From Streptomyces netropsis (GTDB lineage Bacteria > Actinomycetota > Actinomycetes > Streptomycetales > Streptomycetaceae): a DNA stretch of 64,000 bases. The notes beneath the pieces are model-generated. The model saw nothing but the letters and a program-made list of their open reading frames with translations, was not told the origin of the DNA and made no database searches. Below, one piece after another: positions 7,397 through 15,677 of the stretch. The stretch covers positions 186,001 to 250,000 of the forward strand of contig NZ_JACHJG010000010.1 of assembly GCF_014203545.1 (NCBI RefSeq), read 5' to 3'. Position numbers and translations under genes: made by a program. How positions within the stretch are numbered: position 1 is the first letter of the stretch; each line of letters starts with the position of its first letter.

Positions 7397-9784
7397 TCAC
7401 GCGGGAAAGCGGCGGCCCACCCAGCGCCACACCAGCTCCAGCGACACCGAGGCCACCACCGCGATGCCGACGGCGGCCCACGGCATCGTCGTGCCGACCA
7501 GTTTCAGGGCGAAGAAGTGCTGGAGCCAGGGGGTGACCAGCACGATCACGAAGCCCAGTGCCATGGCCAGCACGAGGGCGATCCGCCACCACGTGTAGGG
7601 GCGGGCGATGATCGCGAGCACCCACATGGAGATCAGGAACAGGGTCAGCGTCGCCGCGCTCGTCTCCGCGTCCAGGGCGCCCGTCCCGCTGTAGTGCTGC
7701 CGGGCCAGCAGATACGCGGCGAACGTGGCGAGGCCCGCGATGATCCCGGCGGGGACGGCGTACCGCATGACGCGGCGCACGAAGTGCGGCCGGGCGCGCT
7801 CCTTGTTGGGGGCCAGGGCGAGGAAGAAGGCCGGGACGCCGATGGTCAGGGTCGACAGCAGCGTCAGATGGCGGGGCAGGAACGGGTACGGCACCCGTGA
7901 GCAGACGACGAGGACGGCGAGCAGGACGGAGTAGACGGTCTTCGTCAGGAACAGCGTGGCGACGCGCGTGATGTTGCCGATGACGCGGCGGCCCTCCGCG
8001 ACCACCGACGGCAGCGTCGCGAAGCTGTTGTCGAGGAGCACGATCTGGGCGACGGCCCGGGTGGCCTCGGAGCCGGAGCCCATGGAGACGCCGATGTCGG
8101 CGTCCTTCAGGGCCAGGACGTCGTTGACGCCGTCGCCCGTCATCGCGACGGTGTGGCCGCGGGACTGGAGCGCGCCGACCATGTCCCGCTTCTGCTGCGG
8201 GGTGACCCGCCCGAAGACCGCGCCGCGGTCGAGGGCCTCGGCCATCGCGTCCCGCTCGGCGGGCAGCCGGCGGGAGTCGACGGGGGCGTCGGCGCCGGGC
8301 AGGCCGAGTTTCCCGGCGACCGCGCCGACGGAGACGGCGTTGTCACCGGAGATGACCTTCGCGGAGACGTTCTGTTCGGCGAAGTAGCGCAGGGTGTCGC
8401 CGGCGTCGGGCCGCAGCCGCTGTTCCAGGACGACGAGGGCCGTGGGGCGGACGCCGTCCGTGACGCGCGGGTCGTCCAGCTCGCGGTCGGCGCGGGCGAG
8501 GAGCAGCACGCGCAGGCCTTGGGCGTTGAGGTCCTCGACTTCGGCGAGTGCCGCGTCGCCCTCGGTCAGCAGCACGTCGGGGGCGCCCAGCAGCCAGCGA
8601 CTGCTCTCCGCGTCGGGACCGTTGAGGGCGGCGCCGCTGTATTTGCGGGCCGACGAGAAGGGCAGCGATTCCGTGCAGCGCCAGTCGGCGCTGTCGGGGT
8701 AGGCGTCGATGATGGCCTGGAGGCTGGCGTTGGGCCGGGGGTCGGACTCGCCGAGGGCGCCGAGCACCTGGCGTACGTAAGGCTCGTCGGAACCGTCCAG
8801 GAGGCGTAGTGCCGTGACGTCCATGCCGCCCTCGGTGAGGGTGCCGGTCTTGTCGAGGCAGACCACGTCGACCCGGGCCAGGCCCTCGATCGCGGGCAGT
8901 TCCTGCACGAGGCACTGCTTGCGGCCGAGCCGGATGACGCCGATGGCGAAGGCCACGGAGGTGAGCAGCACCAGCCCTTCGGGCACCATCGGGACGATGC
9001 CGGCGACCATCCGCCGGACCGCTTCCTTCCAGTCGTCCTTCTCGACGACGAGCTGGCTGATGATCAGGCCGATGGCGGTCGGGACCATCATCCAGGTCAC
9101 GTACTTGAGGATCTGGCTGATGCCGCTGCGCAGCTCGGAGTGGACGAGGGTGAAGCGGGACGCCTCCTCGGCGAGCTGGGCGGCGTAGGCCTCGCGGCCC
9201 ACCTTGGTCGCGCGGAAGGCGCCGCCGCCGGCGACGACGAAGGAGCCGGACATGACGGGGTCGCCGGGCTGTTTGAGGACGGGGTCGGCCTCGCCGGTGA
9301 GCAGCGACTCGTCGATCTCCAGCCCGTCGACCTCCAGGACCTCGCCGTCGACGACGCACTTGTCGCCGGGGCCGAGTTCGATGACGTCGTCGAGGACGAT
9401 CCCGCCGGTGGCGATGGCGGTGGGGACGCCGTCGCGGCGCACGGTCGGCTTGGCCTCGCCGATGACGGCGAGGGAGTCGAGGGTCTTCTTGGCGCGCAGT
9501 TCCTGGATGATGCCGATCGCCGTGTTGGCGACGATGACGAAGCCGAAGAGGCCGTCCTGGATGGGGCCGACGACCAGGATGATGAGGAAGAGCACGCCGA
9601 TGATGGCGTTGAAGCGGGTGAAGACGTTGGCCCGGACGATTTCCGCCGTGGAGCGTGAGGACCGTACGGGTACGTCGTTGACGTCGCCGCGGTCCACGCG
9701 CTCGGCGACCTCGCGGGCGGTGAGGCCGGAGTGCGCGGCCGGCGGTACGGGCTCCTCGACTGCGGTCTGCGCCGGATCGCTCAT
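7397..9784 (-). CDS. HAD-type cation-translocating P-type ATPase (CtpE-like)
   Basis: 795-residue membrane pump. Actuator motif LTGEAD (about 162-167), the PMVPEGLVLLTSVAFAIG transport helix (265-282), phosphorylation site DKTGT with Asp311, and hinge TGDGVNDVLALKDADIG are all intact, as is an N-terminal cation-ATPase domain and about 8-10 membrane segments. The sequence around PEGL and RKQCLVQELPAIEGLARVDVVC is closest in my memory to mycobacterial CtpE, a calcium-uptake ATPase, so Ca2+ (or another divalent cation) is the likely substrate; there is no N-terminal heavy-metal CxxC domain. Convergent with the DUF1059 gene and 21 bp from the DUF2530 gene. Confidence 0.87.
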   Translation of the reverse strand: MSDPAQTAVEEPVPPAAHSGLTAREVAERVDRGDVNDVPVRSSRSTAEIVRANVFTRFNAIIGVLFLIILVVGPIQDGLFGFVIVANTAIGIIQELRAKKTLDSLAVIGEAKPTVRRDGVPTAIATGGIVLDDVIELGPGDKCVVDGEVLEVDGLEIDESLLTGEADPVLKQPGDPVMSGSFVVAGGGAFRATKVGREAYAAQLAEEASRFTLVHSELRSGISQILKYVTWMMVPTAIGLIISQLVVEKDDWKEAVRRMVAGIVPMVPEGLVLLTSVAFAIGVIRLGRKQCLVQELPAIEGLARVDVVCLDKTGTLTEGGMDVTALRLLDGSDEPYVRQVLGALGESDPRPNASLQAIIDAYPDSADWRCTESLPFSSARKYSGAALNGPDAESSRWLLGAPDVLLTEGDAALAEVEDLNAQGLRVLLLARADRELDDPRVTDGVRPTALVVLEQRLRPDAGDTLRYFAEQNVSAKVISGDNAVSVGAVAGKLGLPGADAPVDSRRLPAERDAMAEALDRGAVFGRVTPQQKRDMVGALQSRGHTVAMTGDGVNDVLALKDADIGVSMGSGSEATRAVAQIVLLDNSFATLPSVVAEGRRVIGNITRVATLFLTKTVYSVLLAVLVVCSRVPYPFLPRHLTLLSTLTIGVPAFFLALAPNKERARPHFVRRVMRYAVPAGIIAGLATFAAYLLARQHYSGTGALDAETSAATLTLFLISMWVLAIIARPYTWWRIALVLAMALGFVIVLVTPWLQHFFALKLVGTTMPWAAVGIAVVASVSLELVWRWVGRRFPA

Positions 9785-9804
9785 GCCTCCGACGGTACGG
9801 GCGG

Positions 9805-10095
9805 TCAGCCCGGTTCACCTTCCGAAGTGGCGCTTTCGCGCTCGCTCGCGTTCGCCGCGTGACGTCGGATGGCCGCTTCGCGTCCACGGACGTACCAGAT
9901 ACCGATCAGACCGAGCCCGGCCCCGGCCAGGGGGGTCCACACCCACCACAGGTGGCCGTGGTCCTCGAACCAGCCGTAGAAGGGGAGCTGCACGAGGAAG
10001 AGGACGAACCAGAGGATCGTGCCGCCGGTGATGGTGGCGACGACGGGGCCTTCCAGGGGCTCCGGTGCCTCGTGTCTGGGTGTCCACTTCGTCAT
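9805..10095 (-). CDS. DUF2530 family membrane protein
   Basis: 96-residue protein with two membrane helices (about residues 22-40 and 52-70), matching the DUF2530 pattern 'PLEGPVVA..ITGGTILW' and 'WWVWTPLAGAGLGLIGIWYV'. The C-terminal tail is charged. The ATG at 10095 is chosen because it starts the conserved region and lies 7 nt downstream of a TAGGCT -10 box, implying a leaderless mRNA. It is upstream of and co-directional with the P-type ATPase gene, so the two may be cotranscribed. Function unknown. Confidence 0.82.
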   Translation of the reverse strand: MTKWTPRHEAPEPLEGPVVATITGGTILWFVLFLVQLPFYGWFEDHGHLWWVWTPLAGAGLGLIGIWYVRGREAAIRRHAANASERESATSEGEPG

Positions 10096-10102
10096 GGCCG
10101 TA

Positions 10103-10108
10103 AGCCTA
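10103..10108 (-). promoter_or_regulatory. -10 box TAGGCT, leaderless DUF2530 mRNA
   Basis: TAGGCT on the minus strand, 7 nt before the ATG at 10095. The hexamer and distance fit a leaderless actinomycete promoter; the -35 region is not convincing. Confidence 0.45.
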
Positions 10109-10399
10109 GTCCGTGCGCCTCCAGGGCCGGCCTTCCCGGTCGGGGCCCTTGTCCCATAAGGGTCTACGCGCGGAGATAGCAATTCACCTCTTGTTTATTC
10201 ATACTGAAACCGACCGGATCTGACTGCGATGTTTCGTCTGATCATCCAAATATGATCCGCCGTTCATGATCCGTTCGTCTGCGTCCCGGGCCTGTCGATC
10301 ACCGTCGATCACCCGCACGGCCCTCGCGGACAGCCATCCCTTGCATCGCCCCCGCATCCCCCGCTCGCCTCCCACAGGCCCGTACGACTGAGGTCCCGC
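10109..10399. other. Intergenic region upstream of purine permease
   Basis: About 290 bp, unusually AT-rich near 10170-10260. It contains a repeated TTCGTCTG (near 10233 and 10274) and two copies of ATGATCCG (near 10251 and 10266) that could be regulator sites for the permease. No purine riboswitch core was recognised. Confidence 0.35.
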
Positions 10400-11869
10400 A
10401 TGCCCTCCTCGGCCACCTCCCCGGTCGACGCCCAGCAGCCGTCCCCCACGCCGCCCCCCGGCAACGCCCTCGACCGGTTCTTCCGGATCTCCGAGCGGGG
10501 CTCGTCCGTCTCCCGCGAGATGCGCGGCGGTCTGGCCACCTTCTTTGCGATGGCCTACATCATCGTGCTGAACCCGATCATCCTCGGCGCGGGCCAGGAC
10601 AAGTTCGGTCACCAGCTGGACAACGCCCAGCTGGTCACGGCCACCGCCCTGATGGCGGGACTCAGCACCGTCCTCATGGGCGTCATCGGCAATGTGCCGA
10701 TCGCCTGTGCGGCGGGCCTCGGCATCAACGCCGTCGTCTCGCTCCAGCTCGCCCCCAAGATGAGCTGGCCGGACGCCATGGGCATGGTCGTGCTCGCCGG
10801 TCTGGTGCTGATGCTGCTGGTCGCCTCCGGTCTGCGGCAGCGCGTGATGGACGCGATCCCCAGCGGGCTGCGCCGCGCGATCGCGATCGGCATCGGCATG
10901 TTCATCTCGCTGATCGGCCTGGTCGACTCCGGCTTCGTCACCCGCAACCCCGACGCCGCGCACACCACGGTCCCGCTCGGCCTCGGTCAGGGCGGTCAGC
11001 TCCAGGGCTGGCCGGTGCTGGTCTTCGTGATCGGCCTCGCGCTCACCTTCATCCTGCTCGTACGCAAGACGCGCGGCGCGATCCTCATCGGCATCGTCGC
11101 GATGACCTTCGTCGCGATCATCATCAACTCGCTCGCCGACATCCCGGACGCGAACTGGGGCCTCAGCGTCCCGCAGGTGCCGGACAGCGTCGTCGGCTCG
11201 CCCGACTTCGGCCTCGTCGGCGACATCAGCCTCTTCGGCGGCTTCCACGAGGTCGGCCTGCTGACCGGCTGCCTCTTCGTCTTCACCGTGCTGCTCTCCG
11301 GCTTCTTCGACGCGATGGGCACGATCATCGGCGTCGGCGAGGAGGCCGGGCTGACGGACGACAAGGGCCAGCTGCCCAACATGGGCCGGATCCTGATGGT
11401 CGACGGCGTGGCCGTCGCGGCGGGCGGCGTCGGCTCGGCCTCCGCGAACACCTGCTTCGTGGAGTCCACGGCCGGTGTCGGCGAGGGCGCCCGTACGGGC
11501 CTCGCGAACCTGATGACCGGCGGGCTCTTCCTGCTGGCCCTCGTCTTCACCCCGCTCGCGAAGATCGTCCCCTCTCAGGCGGCCACCCCCGCGCTGCTCG
11601 TCGTCGGCTTCCTGATCATGGCGGCCAACGTCAAGGAGATCGACTGGAGCGACTTCACGATCGCGATCCCGGCGTTCCTGACGATCATCTCGATGCCGTT
11701 CACGTACAGCATCACCAACGGCATCGGCATCGGCGTGCTCGCCTTCATCCTGCTGCGCGTCGCCGACAAGCGGGGCCGGGAGATCCCCTGGCTGCTCAAC
11801 GTGGTCGGGCTGTGCTTCCTCGTCTACTTCCTGCTCGACCCGATCGAGCAGGCGCTGGGTGTGAAGTAG
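10400..11869 (+). CDS. NCS2 family purine permease (AzgA/PbuG type)
   Basis: 489-residue permease of the NCS2 azaguanine-like subfamily, expected to import hypoxanthine, guanine or adenine with protons. Visible hallmarks: the N-terminal FFRISERGSSVSREMRGGLATFFAMAYI, the half-helix segment AGLGINAVVSLQL, and FDAMGTIIGVGEEAGLTDDKGQLPNMGRIL in the middle, then GVGSASANTCFVESTAGVGEGARTG, the substrate-site signature of this subfamily. About 12-14 membrane segments. The ATG has GAGG 8 nt upstream. Convergent with the VC0807 gene, 28 bp away. Confidence 0.9.
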   Translation: MPSSATSPVDAQQPSPTPPPGNALDRFFRISERGSSVSREMRGGLATFFAMAYIIVLNPIILGAGQDKFGHQLDNAQLVTATALMAGLSTVLMGVIGNVPIACAAGLGINAVVSLQLAPKMSWPDAMGMVVLAGLVLMLLVASGLRQRVMDAIPSGLRRAIAIGIGMFISLIGLVDSGFVTRNPDAAHTTVPLGLGQGGQLQGWPVLVFVIGLALTFILLVRKTRGAILIGIVAMTFVAIIINSLADIPDANWGLSVPQVPDSVVGSPDFGLVGDISLFGGFHEVGLLTGCLFVFTVLLSGFFDAMGTIIGVGEEAGLTDDKGQLPNMGRILMVDGVAVAAGGVGSASANTCFVESTAGVGEGARTGLANLMTGGLFLLALVFTPLAKIVPSQAATPALLVVGFLIMAANVKEIDWSDFTIAIPAFLTIISMPFTYSITNGIGIGVLAFILLRVADKRGREIPWLLNVVGLCFLVYFLLDPIEQALGVK

Positions 11870-11897
11870 CACCGCCCGGGCTTCTCCGACGAGCCGC

Positions 11898-12632
11898 TCA
11901 CGCCTTCCCGGCGTGGGCGGCTCCGTCGTTCCGGGCGTCGTGGTCCTTGACGTCCGCGTCGACCATCTTCTCCATCGGGTCGGCGGCCAGGCCGCCCGCC
12001 ACCAGCATCGCGAAGACGATCGCGAACCCCAGGATCACGTTGCCCAGCCACACCATCGTGTCGACCGGCAGGACGTACGCCCCGACGACCCGGGCTACGC
12101 ACTCGGCCAGCAGCGCCCCGCCCCAGACGGCGGAGAACGTGAGCTCCGCGCGGCGGAACGGCTCGGAAGAGGCGGACAGCCGCTCCCAGGCGGCGACCCG
12201 CGCCGGGTGCCCCTTGGTCACCCACGGCTTGAGGCCCGTCGACATCAGCGGCCGCCCGGCGTAGGCGGAGACCAGCACCACGATGCCGATCACGCTGCTC
12301 ACCCCGCTGTCCTTGGCCAGCATCAGCCGGGCGTCCCCCGACACCGTGCTGAAGGCCAGCCCCGCGAGATTGACCACGAGGATCAGCGCGGCGAGGGCGT
12401 TGAGCCGGCGGTCCTTGACCAGGCTCCAGACGGTACGGAGGGCGGGCACCACGCTGCTCCAGGCCAGCGCGGCCACGGTGCCCATGCCGAAGCCCTTGAG
12501 CACGTAGTACAGGGCCATCGGGACGAGGGCGTCCACGATCAGCGGCGACAGGCTCCGCAGCAGCGCCCGCCCGCGCCCGTCGGTGCCGGCGGTCTTCGCC
12601 GCCGGTGTGTCGGTGATGGTGGTGCTGCTCAT
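11898..12632 (-). CDS. VC0807 family membrane protein
   Basis: 244-residue integral membrane protein with about six hydrophobic helices. It carries the VC0807-type segments SPLIVDALVPMALYYVLKGFGMGTVAALAWSS and ARLMLAKDSGVSSVIGIVVLVSAYAGRPL. Function is unknown; the family resembles small intracellular-septation-like membrane proteins. The N-terminus (about 25 residues) and C-terminus are hydrophilic and variable. It is divergent from the MarR gene 204 bp away, so it could be under MarR control, but no direct evidence exists. Confidence 0.8.
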   Translation of the reverse strand: MSSTTITDTPAAKTAGTDGRGRALLRSLSPLIVDALVPMALYYVLKGFGMGTVAALAWSSVVPALRTVWSLVKDRRLNALAALILVVNLAGLAFSTVSGDARLMLAKDSGVSSVIGIVVLVSAYAGRPLMSTGLKPWVTKGHPARVAAWERLSASSEPFRRAELTFSAVWGGALLAECVARVVGAYVLPVDTMVWLGNVILGFAIVFAMLVAGGLAADPMEKMVDADVKDHDARNDGAAHAGKA

Positions 12633-12818
12633 GATCGGGCCCCTCCCGTGTCGCTTCCGCGCCCCGTATCCCTGCTCGGTAGGTACAGCCTCGCGGTCGG
12701 GGCGGGGCGGGCGTCAGGGCCGAGGATCAGCGGCTGAGCATGACTTTTGTCAGGCAACGGGCATAGCGGCAGCGGTGGCGCAGGCGTCCCACCCGTCCAC
12801 TTTATTTAGCGCGGGTAA

Positions 12819-12824
12819 TAAGAT
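12819..12824 (+). promoter_or_regulatory. -10 box and AT-rich operator region of marR gene
   Basis: TAAGAT ends 12 nt before the ATG at 12837, giving a 5' leader of about six bases. It sits in an AT-rich island (12801-12837) very unlike its surroundings, with TTAGC and GCTAA as outward half-sites at 12806-12810 and 12827-12831; likely the autoregulatory MarR operator (inference). Confidence 0.4.
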
Positions 12825-12836
12825 AAGCTAACTAAC

Positions 12837-13268
12837 ATGCTGGAAACCCCGGACAACACAGCCGCCGTGAACTCCCTGCGGTCCGGCGTGATGCGTCTGT
12901 CACGGCGGCTCAAGCACCAGCGGGTCGACGAGTCGCTCAGCCCCACCGAGATGTCGGTGCTCGGCACCCTCGCCCGCTGCGGCTCCGCCACCCCCGGTGA
13001 GCTGGCCCGCAAGGAGCACGTGCAGCCGCCGTCGATGACTCGCATCGTCGCGTTGCTGGAGGCCAAGGGCCTCGTCCGGCTGGACCCGCACCCCGAGGAC
13101 CGCCGCCAGAAGGTGGTCACTCAGACCGAGCGGGCCGAGGCCATGCTCGAGGAGAGCCGGCGCAAGCGCAATGTCTGGCTCGCCGAGCTGGTCGGACAGC
13201 TCGACGAGGACGAGTGGGCGACGCTCCGCGCCGCCGCGCCCGTACTGGAGAAACTCGCGCACCTGTAG
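12837..13268 (+). CDS. MarR family transcriptional regulator
   Basis: 143-residue winged-helix repressor. The DNA-binding core spans about residues 35-100: SPTEMSVLGTLARCGSATPGELARKEHVQPPSMTRIVALLEAKGLVRLDPHPEDRRQKVV, including the wing DPHPEDRRQ typical of MarR. Helices at both ends form the dimer interface. The next gene, 77 bp downstream on the same strand, is an MFS exporter, a classic MarR-regulated drug-efflux arrangement. The AT-rich region overlapping its promoter suggests autoregulation. The ligand is unknown. Confidence 0.9.
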   Translation: MLETPDNTAAVNSLRSGVMRLSRRLKHQRVDESLSPTEMSVLGTLARCGSATPGELARKEHVQPPSMTRIVALLEAKGLVRLDPHPEDRRQKVVTQTERAEAMLEESRRKRNVWLAELVGQLDEDEWATLRAAAPVLEKLAHL

Positions 13269-13345
13269 GCGTACGCGCACGACGCAGTCGCCCGTGGGTG
13301 CCATAAGGACGGCCTGAGGCCCGCCCAGAAGGAGGCGAACGCACT

Positions 13346-14716
13346 TTGAGTTCGGGACCCGGAGCAGACTCCGCACCCGCACCGAACACCCACGACGACG
13401 CACGCACCACCTCCCTGAAGCCCAAGGGAGGGACCTTCAGCTCACTGAAGGTCCGTAACTACCGGCTCTTCGCCACCGGACAGGTGGTGTCCAACACCGG
13501 CACCTGGATGCAGCGCATCGCCCAGGACTGGCTGGTCCTCAGCCTGACCGGCTCCTCCGCCGCCGTCGGCATCACGACGGCGCTGCAGTTCCTGCCCATG
13601 CTGCTCTTCGGGCTGTACGGGGGTGTCATCGCCGACCGCTACCCCAAGCGACGGCTGCTCCTGATCACCCAGCTCGCCATGGGCCTCACCGGTCTGGCCC
13701 TCGCCGTCCTCACCCTGTCCGGACACGTCCAGGTCTGGCACGTCTACCTCACCGCCTTCGCGCTCGGCCTCGTCACGGTCGTGGACAACCCCGTCCGCCA
13801 GGCATTCGTCGTCGAGATGGTCGGCCCGGCCGATCTGCGCAACGCCGTCAGCCTCAACTCCGCCAACTTCCAGTCGGCCCGGCTCGTCGGCCCCGCCATC
13901 GCGGGTGTGCTGATCACGGCCGTGGGCAGCGGCTGGGCGTTCCTGCTCAACGGCCTCTCCTACGCGGCTCCCCTCGCCGGGCTGCTGATGATGCGCACGA
14001 GTGAGCTCCACGAGGTCGAGCAAGCGCCGCGCGGCAAGGGCCAGTTGCGTGAGGGCCTGCGCTACGTGGCCGGGCGGCCCGATCTGATCTGGCCGATCGT
14101 GCTGGTCGGCTTCATCGGCACGTTCGGCTTCAACTTCCCCATCTGGCTGACGGCGTTCGTCAACGACGTCTTCCACGCGGGCGCCGGTACGTACGGCCTG
14201 CTCAACACCCTGATGGCGGCCGGCTCCCTGATCGGTGCCCTGCTCGCCGCCCGCCGGGGCACGTCCCGGCTGCGGCTGCTGGTCGGCGCGGCCGCGCTGT
14301 TCGGCCTGCTGGAGATCACGGCGGCGCTGGCACCGACGTTCTGGGTGTTCGCGGCGCTGCTGGTGCCGATCGGCATGTTCGGCCTGACGATCAATGTGAC
14401 CGCCAACTCGAGTGTGCAGCTGGCGACGGACCAGGCGATGCGGGGCCGGGTCATGAGCCTGTTCATGATGGTCTTCATGGGCGGCACGCCGCTGGGCGCG
14501 CCGCTGGTCGGCTGGGTCACCGACGTCTACGGCGCGAGAGTCGGCTTCCTCGCCGGTGGTGTGGTGTCGGTGCTCGCGGCGTCCGCGATCGGCTTCACGC
14601 TGGCCCGGGCGGGTGGGCTGCGCCTTCGGATAGATCTGCGGCGGGGGCGTCGGCATGTGGCGTTCGTGCCGCGTGAGCCGGTGCCGAGGAAGGAAGAGCT
14701 GGCGGCGACGGTGTGA
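13346..14716 (+). CDS. MFS exporter (TTG start)
   Basis: 456-residue major facilitator of the MFS_3/enterobactin-exporter-like class, with about 12 helices. The loop GGVIADRYPKRRLLLITQLAMG (about 92-113) is the canonical A-motif region and RNAVSLNSANFQSARLVGPAIAG (about 165-187) is typical of this class. Start choice: the TTG at 13346 is preceded by AGAAGGAGG, a near-perfect ribosome-binding site 10 nt upstream, while no ATG or GTG is available before the conserved region. Probably cotranscribed with and regulated by the upstream MarR. Predicted to expel a drug or toxic metabolite. Confidence 0.88.
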   Translation: MSSGPGADSAPAPNTHDDARTTSLKPKGGTFSSLKVRNYRLFATGQVVSNTGTWMQRIAQDWLVLSLTGSSAAVGITTALQFLPMLLFGLYGGVIADRYPKRRLLLITQLAMGLTGLALAVLTLSGHVQVWHVYLTAFALGLVTVVDNPVRQAFVVEMVGPADLRNAVSLNSANFQSARLVGPAIAGVLITAVGSGWAFLLNGLSYAAPLAGLLMMRTSELHEVEQAPRGKGQLREGLRYVAGRPDLIWPIVLVGFIGTFGFNFPIWLTAFVNDVFHAGAGTYGLLNTLMAAGSLIGALLAARRGTSRLRLLVGAAALFGLLEITAALAPTFWVFAALLVPIGMFGLTINVTANSSVQLATDQAMRGRVMSLFMMVFMGGTPLGAPLVGWVTDVYGARVGFLAGGVVSVLAASAIGFTLARAGGLRLRIDLRRGRRHVAFVPREPVPRKEELAATV

Positions 14717-15134
14717 CGGCGGCCGGTGCGGTCCTCGGTGCGGGCCGGTGGGTCCGGGCCGGGCGCCGGGGCCTCCGGGAACGTCCCGGAATCGGATATT
14801 TACGGGCGGGGAGCCCCGAGCGCATCGGTGCCCGGCACTTCCGCCCACAAATATCCGGCAGCATTCCGGGACGCCCCCTGCGACCCCGTCACCCTCCGCT
14901 GTCGTCCGCCGGGGTGGCGCGCCGCGCCCGGGCCGTGTCCGGCATCAGCCGATCAAGCCCGTCCGGCGTTCGAGGACGCGCCCGAAGGGCGCTACCGCCG
15001 TAGGCGGCGGCCGGGCGGCAGCCGGGCAAGATCCGCCGGACACGGCCGAGCAGGCGGGTCGTACCGCCCGGGTGCCATGACCCGAGGGCGCCGGCCCCCC
15101 GGCTTCGTGCCCACCCGGTCCCTACCGGCGGGTG
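14717..15134. other. Intergenic region with two kinds of repeat
   Basis: 418 bp between the MFS exporter and the GNAT gene (convergent). It holds the palindromic element R2 (14762-14893) and half of a family R1 repeat (14953-15007: AAGCCCGTCCGGCG, GAGGACGCGCCC, then CGCTACCGCCG). No credible gene. Confidence 0.55.
14762..14893. repeat. Palindromic element R2, intergenic copy
   Basis: 132 bp. It begins GGCGCCGGGGCCTCCGGG and ends CTGCGACCCCGTCACC, the same ends as the copy inside the carboxylase gene at 37122-37258. The interior is a long inverted repeat: CGTCCCGGAATCGGATATTT is matched on the far side by AAATATCCG and CATTCCGGGACG, with TACGGGCGG opposite CCGCCC. No coding capacity; looks like a MITE or a mobile structured RNA/terminator unit. 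Confidence 0.65.
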
Positions 15135-15659
15135 TCACACCCGCTGGGCCAGTACCTGGCCGGGCCAGTCGCCCTCCGGGCCTGCCAGGAACGTTTCCGT
15201 GGGCGTGAAGCCGTTACGGCGGTAGTAGTCCACCAGCCGCCCCTCGCTGCCCGCGTAGCAGTCGACCCGCAGCAGGGTGATGCCCTGCCGCCGGGTCTCC
15301 TCGACCGCGTGGGCCAGCAGGGCAGCGCCCACGCCCCGGCCCGCGAAGCGGCGGTCGGTGACCAGCAGATGGACGTACACCTCGGGTTCGTCGGCCCGCG
15401 CGACGTACGGCGCGGGGTCCGGCGTCAGCGTGACCGCGCCCGCCACGACGCCGTCGATCACCGCGAGCCACGGGGTGCCCGAGCGGACGATCTCCCCGAC
15501 CCGCTCGACGGCCTTGGGCCGGGCCGACCACGGCTCGGTGCCCCACTGTCCCGTGCGCCCGTGCGCGACGAGCCACTCGACGGCGCCGTCGAGCATGGCG
15601 AGTATCGCGGGGACGTCGTCCTCCCCGCCCTTCCTGATCTCCAACCCGCTGGTCTCCAT
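15135..15659 (-). CDS. GNAT family N-acetyltransferase
   Basis: 174-residue acyl-CoA-dependent acetyltransferase. The acetyl-CoA site motif A is seen as VYVHLLVTDRRFAGRGVGAALLAHAVEETRRQG (R-x-x-G-x-G/A pattern RFAGRGVGAAL) followed by LLRVDCYAGSEGRLVDYYRRNGF (motif B). The substrate is unknown. The ATG at 15659 is chosen because a TAGTCT -10 box lies 7 nt upstream, implying a leaderless mRNA; an in-frame ATG at 15677 would leave no space before the divergent ThpR gene whose ATG is at 15678. Confidence 0.85.
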   Translation of the reverse strand: METSGLEIRKGGEDDVPAILAMLDGAVEWLVAHGRTGQWGTEPWSARPKAVERVGEIVRSGTPWLAVIDGVVAGAVTLTPDPAPYVARADEPEVYVHLLVTDRRFAGRGVGAALLAHAVEETRRQGITLLRVDCYAGSEGRLVDYYRRNGFTPTETFLAGPEGDWPGQVLAQRV

Positions 15660-15666
15660 CCGGGTG

Positions 15667-15672
15667 AGACTA
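15667..15672 (-). promoter_or_regulatory. -10 box of GNAT gene within divergent start region
   Basis: TAGTCT on the minus strand, 7 nt before the ATG at 15659 and only 6 bp from the ATG of the divergent ThpR gene, so promoter and neighbouring start codon nearly overlap. Confidence 0.4.
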
Positions 15673-15677
15673 GCCAT

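Noticed and set aside
10109..10399. Purine riboswitch upstream of the NCS2 permease
   Set aside because: No three-way junction core sequence (such as the conserved TATA and loop motifs of purine aptamers) could be found.
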